From assembly GCF_019355395.1 (NCBI RefSeq), contig NZ_CP048829.1:2707001-2771000 (forward strand): a DNA stretch of 64,000 bases, in the 5' to 3' direction. How positions within the stretch are numbered: the first letter of the stretch is position 1; each line of letters begins with the position of its first letter. This document shows positions 9,081-17,556 of the stretch, piece by piece. Source of the stretch: Chordicoccus furentiruminis. GTDB lineage: Bacteria; Bacillota; Clostridia; Lachnospirales; Lachnospiraceae. The notes beneath the pieces are model-generated. The model had not been told where the DNA came from and made no database searches. It worked only from the letters and a program-made list of their open reading frames with translations. The position numbers were made by a program, and so were the translations under genes.

Positions 9081-9124
9081 AGATTAGCACAGCGTTCCGG
9101 ACCTGTATGTTGCCGGAGCAACAT
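9081..9124 (-). promoter_or_regulatory. hcp promoter with CRP/FNR-like palindrome
   Basis: The palindrome ATGTTGC-CGGA-GCAACAT lies at 9107-9124 with perfect 7-base arms. On the minus strand an extended -10 (TGC then TAATCT, 9081-9086) follows. A start site about 7 bases downstream (near 9074) would put the palindrome centre at about -41.5, the class II activator position. No good -35 is present, which fits an activated promoter. HcpR-type CRP/FNR regulators are known to control hcp in anaerobes; the regulator gene is not in this window. Confidence 0.6.
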
Positions 9125-9167
9125 CTTCGGAACGGCGGATGCATTTTCCAAAAAAAACAAAAACCAC

Positions 9168-9204
9168 TTGACTAGAGCAATAGTGTATTATATAACTAGT
9201 ACAC
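9168..9204 (+). promoter_or_regulatory. Promoter and YtrA-type operator of the gntR-ABC operon
   Basis: TTGACT (9168-9173), 17-base spacer and TATAAC (9191-9196). An inverted repeat GTGTA (9183-9187) with TACAC (9200-9204), with further matching bases inside, covers the -10. YtrA-subfamily GntR repressors bind such GTGTA/TACAC sites near their own genes, so autorepression is likely. Confidence 0.75.
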
Positions 9205-9229
9205 AAGCTGAACGGAAAGGAGACAGAGA

Positions 9230-9580
9230 ATGGAGCTGAATACATCGCTGCCCATCTATCTTCAGGTGGTGCATGCGATTGAGACCGATATCGCGGCCGG
9301 CCGGCTGAAGCCGGGAGAGAAGCTTCCGTCCGGAAGAGAGCTTGCCGTCGCGTGGAAGATCAACCCGAATACGGCCGCCCGCGTCTATCAGGTGCTGGAG
9401 GCGCAGGGCGTCTGCACGACGAAGCGCGGACTGGGTACGTTTGTGACGGGAGATGAGGGCGCACGTGATCGGATCCGGACGGAGATGGCCAGAAATCTGG
9501 TCGGGGAATTTCTGAGGAACATGCGGGAGCTCGGGTACACCGATGAGGAGATCCGGGGCAGACTGAAGGAGGAAATGTGA
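9230..9580 (+). CDS. GntR-family regulator, YtrA subfamily
   Basis: A 116-residue DNA-binding protein with an N-terminal winged helix (IYLQVVHAIETDIAAGRLKPGEKLPSGRELA in pieces across residues 7-45, followed by INPNTAARVYQVLEAQG) and only a short C-terminal tail. The small size without a ligand domain is typical of the YtrA subfamily, which regulates adjacent ABC transporter genes. AAGGAGACAGAGA precedes the ATG. Its TGA overlaps the ATG of the ABC ATPase, so the operon is translationally coupled. Confidence 0.9.
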   Translation: MELNTSLPIYLQVVHAIETDIAAGRLKPGEKLPSGRELAVAWKINPNTAARVYQVLEAQGVCTTKRGLGTFVTGDEGARDRIRTEMARNLVGEFLRNMRELGYTDEEIRGRLKEEM

Positions 9581-10281
9581 TGCTGGAGACAAAGAGTGTC
9601 AGCAAATACTATCTGAACAAGCCGGTGCTGAAAGATGCCAGCGTCCGGATCGAGCCGGGCAATATCTACGCGCTGCTCGGCCCCAACGGAAGCGGAAAGA
9701 CGACATGGATGAAGATCGCGGCGACACTGGCGAAGCCGACGGAAGGGGAGGTGCTGCTGGACGGAAAGCCGGCGGATACGGAGAGCCGGAAGAAGATCGC
9801 CTATCTTCCGACGGATCCGTTTTTCTACAACTGGATGACGGCTGAAGATGTGGGGCGCTATTATCAGGATTTCTTCGACGATTTTTCTGAGGAGAAGTAC
9901 CGGGAGATGCTCGGCCAGATGGAACTGACGGAGAACCTCAGAGTGAAAAACCTCTCCTCCGGCATGACGGCGAAGCTGAAGATCGCGGTCACGATGGCGC
10001 GGAACGCGGAGATTTATCTACTGGACGAGCCGCTGAACGGCATCGATCTTCTGGCGAGGGACCGGATCATGGAAGCGATCATCCGTTCCTCGGGACCGGA
10101 TGTGGCGATGATCATTTCCAGCCATCTGGTGGAAGAGATCGAGTCCTTTGTCAACCGGGTGATCTTCGTCCGTCAGGGGCGTATCGTGGAGCAGGCAGAT
10201 ACGGAGGAACTCAGGCAGACCCGAAACGTTTCGCTGACGGACCGCTACAGAGCGCTGATGGCGGGCGTGAGTGAACAGTGA
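9580..10281 (+). CDS. ABC transporter ATP-binding protein
   Basis: Cytosolic ATPase of 233 residues. Walker A is GPNGSGKT, the signature is NLSSGMTAKLKIA, Walker B is IYLLDEPLNGID and the switch His is in IISSHLVEE. It pairs with the membrane protein encoded next. ATG 9580 overlaps the preceding stop (TGATG); GTG 9577 is also in frame. Similar YtrA-linked transporters are implicated in envelope stress or antimicrobial responses, but the substrate here is unknown. Confidence 0.92.
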   Translation: MLETKSVSKYYLNKPVLKDASVRIEPGNIYALLGPNGSGKTTWMKIAATLAKPTEGEVLLDGKPADTESRKKIAYLPTDPFFYNWMTAEDVGRYYQDFFDDFSEEKYREMLGQMELTENLRVKNLSSGMTAKLKIAVTMARNAEIYLLDEPLNGIDLLARDRIMEAIIRSSGPDVAMIISSHLVEEIESFVNRVIFVRQGRIVEQADTEELRQTRNVSLTDRYRALMAGVSEQ

Positions 10282-10306
10282 ATGATGAGAGAAGGAGAAT
10301 GGAACG

Positions 10307-11083
10307 ATGGGAAAACTGATGAAATATGAGTTCCGGAAGATCCGGAACATTGCTATGGGGCTTCTGGTCGTGACCGGCATCGCGGAGATCTGCTATCTGA
10401 TCGGGCTTCTGACGCTGAACCCGGCCCGCATGGAGGACATGAGCGACAGCTGGCTGCTGACGGGAGGGATTCTCGCCCTTATCGCCTGCGCGGTCGTCGG
10501 CGTCCAGATCATCGGACTGATCAGCATTCTGATCTTTCACAACGAGCTGAACACGAAGCAGTGCTTCATGCTGTTCATGACGCCGCGGAACAGCTATCAG
10601 ATTCTCGGCGCCAAGGCGCTGGAGAACGGCATCAGCCTCGCGGCTTCGGGCGGGCTGTACGGCGGTCTTGCGATATTTGATCTGTATCTTCTCATGCAGA
10701 AGGGGGCGGTGATGATTGACGGAGGCGCAGTCGGAACACCGTTCGGGAAACTGATCATGCAGGCCGTCGCCGGTTGGACCGCGTCGGAAATTCTCGAGAC
10801 GATCGCCGCGGTCTTCAGCCTCTGGCTGATCTTCATCGTGCTGGCCTTCTTCGCGGTGGTGCTTCAGTCAACCTTTTTCAACGGCCGGAAGGGCAGCGGC
10901 TGGATCAGTTTCGGCATCTTCCTCGCGCTGGCCGCGGCGGTGTGGAAGCTCGTATCGTCCATACAGCCGCCGGTGGAAGGAAGCGGGGCCAGAACCGCCG
11001 TTCACGTGCTCCTCGCGCTGGCGCTGTCAGCTGTCTTCTACATTCTTTCCGGATGGATCATGGACCGGAAACTGAGTGTGTAA
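10307..11083 (+). CDS. ABC transporter membrane subunit
   Basis: A 258-residue polytopic membrane protein with about six hydrophobic segments (for example GLLVVTGIAEICYLIGLL near residue 18 and LIFIVLAFFAVVLQ near residue 178). It starts 25 bases after the ATPase gene and is its likely partner. It is of the ABC-2 type in general form, with no motif that points to a substrate. A strong terminator follows. Confidence 0.8.
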   Translation: MGKLMKYEFRKIRNIAMGLLVVTGIAEICYLIGLLTLNPARMEDMSDSWLLTGGILALIACAVVGVQIIGLISILIFHNELNTKQCFMLFMTPRNSYQILGAKALENGISLAASGGLYGGLAIFDLYLLMQKGAVMIDGGAVGTPFGKLIMQAVAGWTASEILETIAAVFSLWLIFIVLAFFAVVLQSTFFNGRKGSGWISFGIFLALAAAVWKLVSSIQPPVEGSGARTAVHVLLALALSAVFYILSGWIMDRKLSV

Positions 11084-11098
11084 TGCAGTCGGATGTCT

Positions 11099-11136
11099 CC
11101 GTCCGGGTCCTTCGGATCCGGGCGGGGGCATTTTTC
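11099..11136 (+). terminator. Terminator of the gntR-ABC operon
   Basis: A 12-base-pair stem (11099-11110 with 11114-11125, two wobble pairs) with a TTC loop, followed by a T run at 11132-11136. Confidence 0.88.
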
Positions 11137-11278
11137 TATCGGAGCGGTCCGACGGGAAATGCAGACGCCTGCGTAAGGTTCCGGATGAAAAACGGAAGAT
11201 AACTATGGTAGAATGACAGAAGAAGCCCGGCGGACTGGAAAGTCCGGGCACACTTTCTTACACAGGAGGTTACGGAAT

Positions 11279-11887
11279 ATGGACAGTAAGGTCATGTACA
11301 ATCTGAGCTACGGTCTCTTTGTTCTCACCGCCCGGGACGGCGAGAAAGACAACGGCTGCATCATCAACACGGTCTGTCAAGTCGCCAGCGAGCCGAACCG
11401 GATCTCGATCTCGGTCAACAAGAAGAACTACACCCATGACATGATTCTGAAGACAGGGGTTTTCAACGTCTCGATTCTCGATGAGAAAGCAAAGTTCGGA
11501 ACCTTTCAGCACTTCGGCTTCCGGAGCGGACGGGACGAGGACAAGACTGTGGGCGTCGAGCTCGCACGGTCCGGAAACGGCCTTTACTATCTGGCGGACG
11601 AAGAGGTGAACGGATATATCTCCGCGAAGGTGATTCAGTCCATCGACCTCGGCAGCCACACGCTGTTCATCGCGGATGTCACGGACGGGGCCGTGCTCGG
11701 TGATACGCCTTCGGCAACCTATGCCTACTACTTTGCGAATATCAAGCCGAAGCCGGAGAAGCGGTCGAAGAAGGGCTGGGTCTGCATCATCTGCGGCTAT
11801 ATCTACGAGGGTGAGGTGCTTCCGCCGGATTTCATCTGCCCGATCTGCAAGCACCCGGCGTCTGATTTCCGTCCGGTCGGGGACTGA
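11279..11887 (+). CDS. hrb: High-molecular-weight rubredoxin (flavin reductase-rubredoxin fusion)
   Basis: A 202-residue protein joining an FMN-binding flavin-reductase-like domain (residues 1-155, with NTVCQVASEP and VNKKNYTHDMI) to a C-terminal rubredoxin domain (WVCIICGYIYEG and DFICPICKHP, the four Fe-binding Cys). In acetogens and clostridia Hrb passes electrons from NADH to flavodiiron protein FprA for O2 or NO reduction; an fprA gene lies at about 50.6 kb. ATG 11279 has AGGAGG 9 bases upstream; the longer frame from 11213 has no ribosome site. A hairpin (around 11224-11250) lies in the leader. Confidence 0.92.
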   Translation: MDSKVMYNLSYGLFVLTARDGEKDNGCIINTVCQVASEPNRISISVNKKNYTHDMILKTGVFNVSILDEKAKFGTFQHFGFRSGRDEDKTVGVELARSGNGLYYLADEEVNGYISAKVIQSIDLGSHTLFIADVTDGAVLGDTPSATYAYYFANIKPKPEKRSKKGWVCIICGYIYEGEVLPPDFICPICKHPASDFRPVGD

Positions 11888-11940
11888 CTTGCCATTCTGT
11901 GATATACTCCTCTCAGAAGACCGAAAAGGAGGATATGCGA

Positions 11941-12711
11941 ATGAGCATCGTTCAGGGCCTTTACCCTGTAGTGAAACGGCGAAACCTCGCCAGAGATATT
12001 TTTGATTTCGAAATCTGCGCGCCGGAGATTGCCTCCGCCGCGCAGCCGGGTCAGTTCGTCCATATCGCGGTGCCGGGGCATTCGCTCCGGCGCCCGATTT
12101 CCATCTGCGGGACCAGTCCGGAGAAAGGCACGTTCCGCATCGTCTTTCAGGCGAAGGGAAGCGGCACCCGTGATCTCGTCGACATCGGACCGCATGCGGC
12201 GCTTGATGTGATGGGACCGCTCGGACACGGCTTCACGCTGCTGCCGGAGGCGCGCCGCGTGCTGCTGGCGGGCGGAGGAATCGGCGTGCCGCCGATGGTG
12301 TCGCTCGCTTCCCGGTATCATGAGCGGGCCACGGCCATCACCGGCTTCCGGGGACAGTCGGCCGTCATTCTGTCAGACGCGTTCGATTCCTTCCATACGC
12401 CGCAGATTCTCTGCACTGACGACGGATCTGCCGGCATCCACGGACTCGTGACGGTTCCGCTTGAGGAGGAACTGCAGAAGGAAGTCCCGGATATGGTTTA
12501 TGCCTGCGGGCCCACCCCGATGCTGCGGGCGATCGCGGCGGTCGCGGCGAAATATCACGCGCCCTGCGAGGTGTCGCTGGAGCAGCATATGGGCTGCGGT
12601 CTCGGGGCCTGCCTCGTCTGTCAGTGCCGGATCCGGACGGCGGACGGCGAGGAAGTGAAGCGGGTATGCAAGGACGGTCCGGTCTTCAACGCGGCGGACG
12701 TCGTTTTCTGA
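11941..12711 (+). CDS. pyrK: Dihydroorotate dehydrogenase B electron-transfer subunit
   Basis: PyrK carries FAD and a [2Fe-2S] cluster and passes electrons between PyrD and NAD in pyrimidine synthesis. The 256 residues show a ferredoxin-reductase fold: FAD site HSLRRPISICG, nucleotide-binding AGGGIGVPPM and the C-terminal cluster motif HMGCGLGACLVCQCRI with a later Cys in RVCKDGP. ATG 11941 is chosen because AAAGGAGG is 8 bases upstream; ATG 11935 would be too close. An extended -10 (TGATATACT, ending 11908) suggests a local promoter. pyrD follows directly. Confidence 0.95.
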   Translation: MSIVQGLYPVVKRRNLARDIFDFEICAPEIASAAQPGQFVHIAVPGHSLRRPISICGTSPEKGTFRIVFQAKGSGTRDLVDIGPHAALDVMGPLGHGFTLLPEARRVLLAGGGIGVPPMVSLASRYHERATAITGFRGQSAVILSDAFDSFHTPQILCTDDGSAGIHGLVTVPLEEELQKEVPDMVYACGPTPMLRAIAAVAAKYHAPCEVSLEQHMGCGLGACLVCQCRIRTADGEEVKRVCKDGPVFNAADVVF

Positions 12712-12732
12712 TCGGGAAGGGAGGATGCAGAT

Positions 12733-13638
12733 ATGGCTGATCTGAGCAGCACGGTATTTGGCAAACGGTTCAAAAACCCGATCGTGATGGCATCCGGCGT
12801 CTTCGGGTACGGACGGGAGTATGAGGAATTTTTCCCGCTCAGCCGGCTGGGCGGACTTTGCACAAAGGGCACGACGCTTCATAAACGGGCCGGAAACGAG
12901 GGCGTCCGCATCACGGAATGCGACAGCGGGCTGCTGTTTTCGGTGGGACTGCAGAATCCGGGTATCGACTACTACATCCGGAACGATCTGCCGAACCTTC
13001 TGACGAAGGACACCAATATTTTTACAAATGTGGCGGCGCTCGAGACGGATGAGTACGAGGCGATTGTCCGGAAGCTGGAGGAGACGGACGCGCCGCTGAT
13101 CGAGCTCAATATTTCCTGCCCGAATACGGCGGGGGAGCCGCTGGCGATGAGCGCGAAATCGACGGAGATGATCACGGCGCGGATCCGGAAGCTCACGAAG
13201 AAACCGTTTGTGGTGAAGCTGTCTCCCAACGCTGGCAATGTCGCCGAGATCGCGAAAGCGGCGGAGAGCGCGGGGGCGGACGGCATCTCGCTTGTGAACA
13301 GCATCCACGGCTTCAAGATCGATCTGAGAACCCGCCGTCCGGTCTTCCGCAACAATCTCGCGGGGATGAGCGGCAGCGCGATCTATCCGATCGCCCTCAG
13401 GATGGTCTGGCAGACGGCGCGTGCGGTGAAGATCCCGGTGATCGGCATCGGCGGCGTCGATTCCGGTGAAAAGGCGGTGGAGATGATGATGGCGGGGGCG
13501 TCGCTGGTTCAGGTCGGATCGGCGATCTTCCGTGATCCGTACGCTCCTCTTCATGTGATCGATGAGATGAACGAATGGATGGACGCCAATCATGTCTCCG
13601 ATGTAAAGGAACTGATCGGCAGCGTGAAGCCTTGGTGA
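12733..13638 (+). CDS. pyrD: Dihydroorotate dehydrogenase B catalytic subunit
   Basis: Oxidises dihydroorotate to orotate in de novo pyrimidine synthesis, with FMN; class 1B, working with PyrK. The 301-residue barrel has NPIVMASGVFGYG, the catalytic-Cys segment ELNISCPNTAGEPL, VKLSPNAGN, and the phosphate site IGIGGVDSGEKA. GGGAGG precedes the ATG. It sits 21 bases after pyrK. No other pyr genes are adjacent; pyrG is at 45.8 kb. Confidence 0.96.
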   Translation: MADLSSTVFGKRFKNPIVMASGVFGYGREYEEFFPLSRLGGLCTKGTTLHKRAGNEGVRITECDSGLLFSVGLQNPGIDYYIRNDLPNLLTKDTNIFTNVAALETDEYEAIVRKLEETDAPLIELNISCPNTAGEPLAMSAKSTEMITARIRKLTKKPFVVKLSPNAGNVAEIAKAAESAGADGISLVNSIHGFKIDLRTRRPVFRNNLAGMSGSAIYPIALRMVWQTARAVKIPVIGIGGVDSGEKAVEMMMAGASLVQVGSAIFRDPYAPLHVIDEMNEWMDANHVSDVKELIGSVKPW

Positions 13639-13700
13639 ACGAAGAGCGCGGCGGGAGGACGGCCGGAGGCCGCACCGCCGCGCCTTTGAGGGGAGACGCT

Positions 13701-14612
13701 GTGCAGGAGAATATGTCCGTACGAGGGGGTGCCGCGCCGGAGGACGTGATCCGCGGACCGTATCGCCCGTTCCGGCCGGGCAACGCGCTCCTGATCGCCG
13801 CCGGCTCCCTGATTTACGCCTGCGCGGTGAACTGGTTCATGATGCCGCTGCATCTCTACGCGGGAGGCATCGTCGGCCTTTCCCAGCTGATCCGGACGCT
13901 TGCCTTCAGCGGAATCAGGGGCGTGGATGTGGCGGGACTTGTCAATTTTGCTCTGAATATCCCGCTGTTTCTTCTGGCTTATCGGGCTATGAGCAGAAGG
14001 ATGCTGGCGGGAACGGTACTCTCGGTCATCGTGCAGACGGCAGCCTTTACATTTCTTCCGATTCCGGCGTCGCCTCTGATCGGCGACAGTCTTGCGAATA
14101 TCGCCATCGCGGGCCTGTTCGGCGGATTCGGCTGCGGGCTGATTCTCACCAACGGGGGAAGCGCGGGCGGACTCGATCTGCTGGGCGTCTATCTCACGCA
14201 GAAAGGTACGTTTTCGGTGGGGCTGATGAACCTCACGTTCAATGTCTGTCTCTATGCGGTGATGGCGGTCCTGTTCGAGCTTCCGGTCGCCATCTACTCG
14301 ATTCTGTTCATCGCCTTTTTCTCGGTGGCGATCGACCGTTTCCATTATCAGAACATCGAGCTGGAGCTGATGATTTTCACCCATCATCCGGAGATCCGGG
14401 ATGTCATCATGAAAAAATACATCCGCGGCGTGACATGCTGGAAGGGAATGGGAGCCTACACGGGAAAAGGAACGGAGGTTCTTGTCACCGTGGTCGCCAA
14501 AAACGAGGTCGATGAGGTGAAGCAGGACATTCTGGCTGTGGATCCGCAGGCCTTTATCATTGAGCATACGGGTGTACATGTGACCGGCGGTTATCAGAAG
14601 CGGCTGGTATAA
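13701..14612 (+). CDS. YitT family membrane protein (DUF161-DUF2179)
   Basis: A 303-residue membrane protein. After a polar N-terminus come five or so hydrophobic segments (LLIAAGSLIYACAVNWF, LAGTVLSVIVQTAAF, IAIAGLFGGFGCGLIL and others), with the family motif TNGGSAGGLDLLG, then a soluble DUF2179 domain (about 225-300). Role in the family is unclear; some members are linked to membrane transport. GTG 13701 is preferred (GGGGAG five bases upstream); ATG 13713 is an alternative. Upstream starts would overlap pyrD. Confidence 0.85.
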   Translation: MQENMSVRGGAAPEDVIRGPYRPFRPGNALLIAAGSLIYACAVNWFMMPLHLYAGGIVGLSQLIRTLAFSGIRGVDVAGLVNFALNIPLFLLAYRAMSRRMLAGTVLSVIVQTAAFTFLPIPASPLIGDSLANIAIAGLFGGFGCGLILTNGGSAGGLDLLGVYLTQKGTFSVGLMNLTFNVCLYAVMAVLFELPVAIYSILFIAFFSVAIDRFHYQNIELELMIFTHHPEIRDVIMKKYIRGVTCWKGMGAYTGKGTEVLVTVVAKNEVDEVKQDILAVDPQAFIIEHTGVHVTGGYQKRLV

Positions 14613-14629
14613 AAGAAGGGATTCTGAAA

Positions 14630-15994
14630 ATGGACGATGAGAAACGGAAGTTTGTCTGGGGCGCGGCGACAGCCGCGTATCAGGTGGAAGGCGCGGCCTT
14701 CGAGGGAGGTAAGGGGCTCACGATCTGGGACGTATTCGCCCACGAGAAGGGGCGGATCTATATGGATCAGAACGGAGACACGGCCTGCGACAGCTACCAC
14801 CATGTGGACGAGGACGTGGCGCTGATGGCGGAGCTGGGGATCACCGGCTACCGCTTTTCCATCGACTGGGCCCGTGTGCTGCCGGAGGGGACGGGTCGGG
14901 TCAATGAGGAAGGACTGGCGTGGTACAGCCATCTGGTCGACGCCCTCCTTGAGAAGGGCATCGAGCCTTTCGTGACGCTCTATCACTGGGAACTGCCGTA
15001 CGCGCTTCAGATGAAGGGCGGCTGGCTCAATCCGGGGATCGCCGATGCGTTCGCCGGGTACGCGGCGCTGATCGCGGAGCGCTTCTCCGGCCGGGTGAAG
15101 CATTACTTTACGATCAATGAGCCGCAGTGCGTCTCGGTGCTCGGATATGTGACCGGTGAGCACGCGCCGGGTCTCAGGATGGGCCGCCGGGAGTTTTTCC
15201 AGATTCACAAGAATATTCTGCTGGCTCACGGGCTGGCGGTCCGGGCGCTTCGTGAGCACAGCCGCGGTCCGGTGAAAGTCGGGTTTGCGCCCTGCGGCGC
15301 GTTCTACTACCCGTCAAGCGAACGGCCGGAGGATATCGAGGCGGCGCGGCGGGCAACCTTCCATACGGACAGCACGGAACTGAAGGAAGCGGGCTGGAAT
15401 GTCGCCCTGTTTACTGACCCGATTTATTTCGGGCGGTATCCGGAGGAGACGCTCCGGCTGTTCGGCGATGCGCTTCCGGGCATCAGCCGCGATGAGTGGG
15501 AGATCATCACGGAGAAACTGGATTTTCACGGTCAGAACCTCTACAACGGCGTGGAGGTCCGGGCAGGAAAAGACGGACGGCCGGAACGGGTGAGACGGTA
15601 TGACGGGTTCCCACGGACGGCGAACGGCTGGCCCGTGACACCGGAGGCGATGCGGTGGGCGATCCGCTTCCTGTCAGAGCGCTATCGTCTCCCGATCTAT
15701 ATCACGGAGAACGGCATGTCCGCTCATGACGAGGTCTCTCTGGACGGGCGGGTGCATGACCCGAACCGGATCGATTTTATGGACCGCTATCTGGGCGAGC
15801 TGAACAAGGCGGTCCGCGACGGCGCGGACGTCGCCGGTTATTTTGTGTGGTCGCTGATGGATAACTTTGAATGGACGCTCGGCTACAGCGAGCGGTTTGG
15901 CATCATCTATGTGGACTTCCCGACCGGAAGACGGATCCCGAAGGATTCCTTCTATCATTATCAGAGGATCATCCGCGGCGGAGAAACGCAGTGA
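14630..15994 (+). CDS. Glycoside hydrolase family 1 beta-glucosidase
   Basis: A cytosolic GH1 enzyme of 454 residues that releases beta-linked glucose or similar sugars. The N-terminal signature FVWGAATAAYQVEGA, acid/base Glu in FTINEPQC and nucleophile Glu in IYITENGMS are all present, and the end WSLMDNFEW-GY-RFG is typical. No PTS gene or phosphate-binding signature is obvious, so a plain beta-glucosidase is more likely than a 6-phospho enzyme. It begins 17 bases after the YitT gene. Confidence 0.93.
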   Translation: MDDEKRKFVWGAATAAYQVEGAAFEGGKGLTIWDVFAHEKGRIYMDQNGDTACDSYHHVDEDVALMAELGITGYRFSIDWARVLPEGTGRVNEEGLAWYSHLVDALLEKGIEPFVTLYHWELPYALQMKGGWLNPGIADAFAGYAALIAERFSGRVKHYFTINEPQCVSVLGYVTGEHAPGLRMGRREFFQIHKNILLAHGLAVRALREHSRGPVKVGFAPCGAFYYPSSERPEDIEAARRATFHTDSTELKEAGWNVALFTDPIYFGRYPEETLRLFGDALPGISRDEWEIITEKLDFHGQNLYNGVEVRAGKDGRPERVRRYDGFPRTANGWPVTPEAMRWAIRFLSERYRLPIYITENGMSAHDEVSLDGRVHDPNRIDFMDRYLGELNKAVRDGADVAGYFVWSLMDNFEWTLGYSERFGIIYVDFPTGRRIPKDSFYHYQRIIRGGETQ

Positions 15995-16044
15995 CGGCGC
16001 GGACGGAAAAGGATTTCGTCCGCTGATCAGGAAAGGACAGGTGC

Positions 16045-17007
16045 ATGTTTCAATCTCTCTTTGAGGACCGGGGCCGCTGGTACAAAGGCAATCTGCATAT
16101 GCATACGACTCGTTCGGACGGCCAGAGGAGTCCGCGGGAAGCGGTGGAGGAATACAGGCGGCACGGTTATGACTTTGTGGCTGTTACGGACCACAGAAAG
16201 CCGTCACGCACGATTGAGCCGGGGCAGTCCGGGCCGGTCGGAGAAGAGGGCGGCGACATCGTTTCCGCCGGTTCGATGCTTCTTTTGGCGGGCGTCGAGT
16301 GGGACAACGGCGGCGCCAACACGGATCGGCCGGACGACGTTCCGACGTATCACATTCTCGGGATCGGCATGAAAGAAAACCGGGGGATCGACTACAGCCG
16401 GACGCCTCATCCGGCGCCTCAGGCGATCGCCGACGCAATCCGGGCGGACGGGGGCCTTGTGATCCTCGCGCATCCGGCCTGGTCGGTGATGGATCCCGGC
16501 GGCATCCTCAATCTGAAGGGGCTGACAGCGGCTGAGATCTACAATTCCGTTTCGGATCTTCCGTTCAACGGCCGCCGGGCGGATTCCTCCGCGTGGTTTG
16601 ATATCTGGGCGACGAGCTACGGAAGGCTTGTGCCGGCGGTCGCGAGCGACGACGCCCATGCCTATGAGGGCGACCAGTGCGTGGCAGCCACGATGGTCAA
16701 CGCGGTGGCGCTGACGTCGGAGACCGTGAAGGATGCGCTCCGGGCGGGTAACTTTTACGCGACCCAGCGCCCGGTCATTCATGAGCTGGCGCTGGACCGG
16801 GAAAAAGGAACCGTTCATCTGGAGTGCTCGGAGGATGTGACGACTGCGGTTTTCCTCAGCAACGCGATCTGGACGCCGGAGCGCGTGACCGTCATGAAAA
16901 ACGGAAAGACGGACTACAGGATCACATCGGAGGAGTCGTATCTGCGCGCGGAGCTGATCACATGGGACGGCAGGCGGGCCTGGACTTCTCCCTTTGCGGT
17001 AAAGTGA
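16045..17007 (+). CDS. PHP-domain metal-dependent phosphoesterase
   Basis: A 320-residue PHP protein. Metal-ligand motifs: NLHMHTTRSDG near residue 14, VAVTDHRKP near 47, a central VEWDN, ILAHPAWS near 145 and ASDDAHAYEGD near 208. PHP enzymes hydrolyse phosphate esters such as nucleotides or histidinol phosphate; the substrate here is not evident. A C-terminal beta-rich part (after 240) may bind carbohydrate or nucleotide. It forms a close run with the unknown gene and the HD gene that follow. Confidence 0.85.
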   Translation: MFQSLFEDRGRWYKGNLHMHTTRSDGQRSPREAVEEYRRHGYDFVAVTDHRKPSRTIEPGQSGPVGEEGGDIVSAGSMLLLAGVEWDNGGANTDRPDDVPTYHILGIGMKENRGIDYSRTPHPAPQAIADAIRADGGLVILAHPAWSVMDPGGILNLKGLTAAEIYNSVSDLPFNGRRADSSAWFDIWATSYGRLVPAVASDDAHAYEGDQCVAATMVNAVALTSETVKDALRAGNFYATQRPVIHELALDREKGTVHLECSEDVTTAVFLSNAIWTPERVTVMKNGKTDYRITSEESYLRAELITWDGRRAWTSPFAVK

Positions 17008-17019
17008 CGGGAGGAAAAT

Positions 17020-17556
17020 ATGGCCTATATGGATTTTCTTGACGCTCTTGAAAAAAAGGTGGATGCGGAGGGGAATGCATTCCTCACCGATCTCCTCAAC
17101 CGGCTCGAACCGGCCGATGTGGAACTGAACGGAACGGTCTATTCCGTCCGGCGAATTTCGGATGAGTACATCGGCTCCGGACGCGGTAAGGTGAAAACCG
17201 GTTTTTTCTGCTTCCCGGAGAACGGGGCGAAGGACCGGATGTTTCAGGGCGGCGCGTTCTACGCCGCATCGGACATCATCGGGATCAAAGGCCGCCAGGC
17301 GGAGCTCGGGAGCCCGAAGATCATCGAGTACAGAATGCCGGACCGTCAGGTCGTGTATTACGGGATGGTTGCCCACAAGGCGCAGCGTCTGCTGCGGGCG
17401 GCCGGAGCCAACAGTTTTCTTTTTCATGATGTGATGATCACGACGCCGGAGGGGCGGATGGAGCCGCTTGATACCTTCGATTTCTCGAAGCACAGGCTCT
17501 TTATGCTGGGACTTTACGGCAATGAGTACAAGGTGGGTATAAGGGAGAAGGAATGA
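17020..17556 (+). CDS. Unrecognised cytosolic protein
   Basis: I do not recognise this 178-residue protein. It has no signal peptide or membrane segment. It is mixed alpha/beta, with a glycine-rich turn (YIGSGRGKVKTGFF, near residue 47), the segment MFQGGAFYAASDIIGIKG and a conserved-looking DFSKHRLFMLGLYGNEYKVG end. GGGAGG precedes the ATG 13 bases after the PHP gene, and its stop overlaps the ATG of the HD-domain gene (ATGA), so the three are probably co-translated. Codon use matches neighbours, so it looks native. Confidence 0.7.
   Translation: MAYMDFLDALEKKVDAEGNAFLTDLLNRLEPADVELNGTVYSVRRISDEYIGSGRGKVKTGFFCFPENGAKDRMFQGGAFYAASDIIGIKGRQAELGSPKIIEYRMPDRQVVYYGMVAHKAQRLLRAAGANSFLFHDVMITTPEGRMEPLDTFDFSKHRLFMLGLYGNEYKVGIREKE

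Noticed and set aside
7302-9239. Long plus-strand open frame opposite hcp
   Set aside because: hcp Cys motifs and ribosome site are clear on the minus strand; the plus frame also runs over the divergent promoter region.
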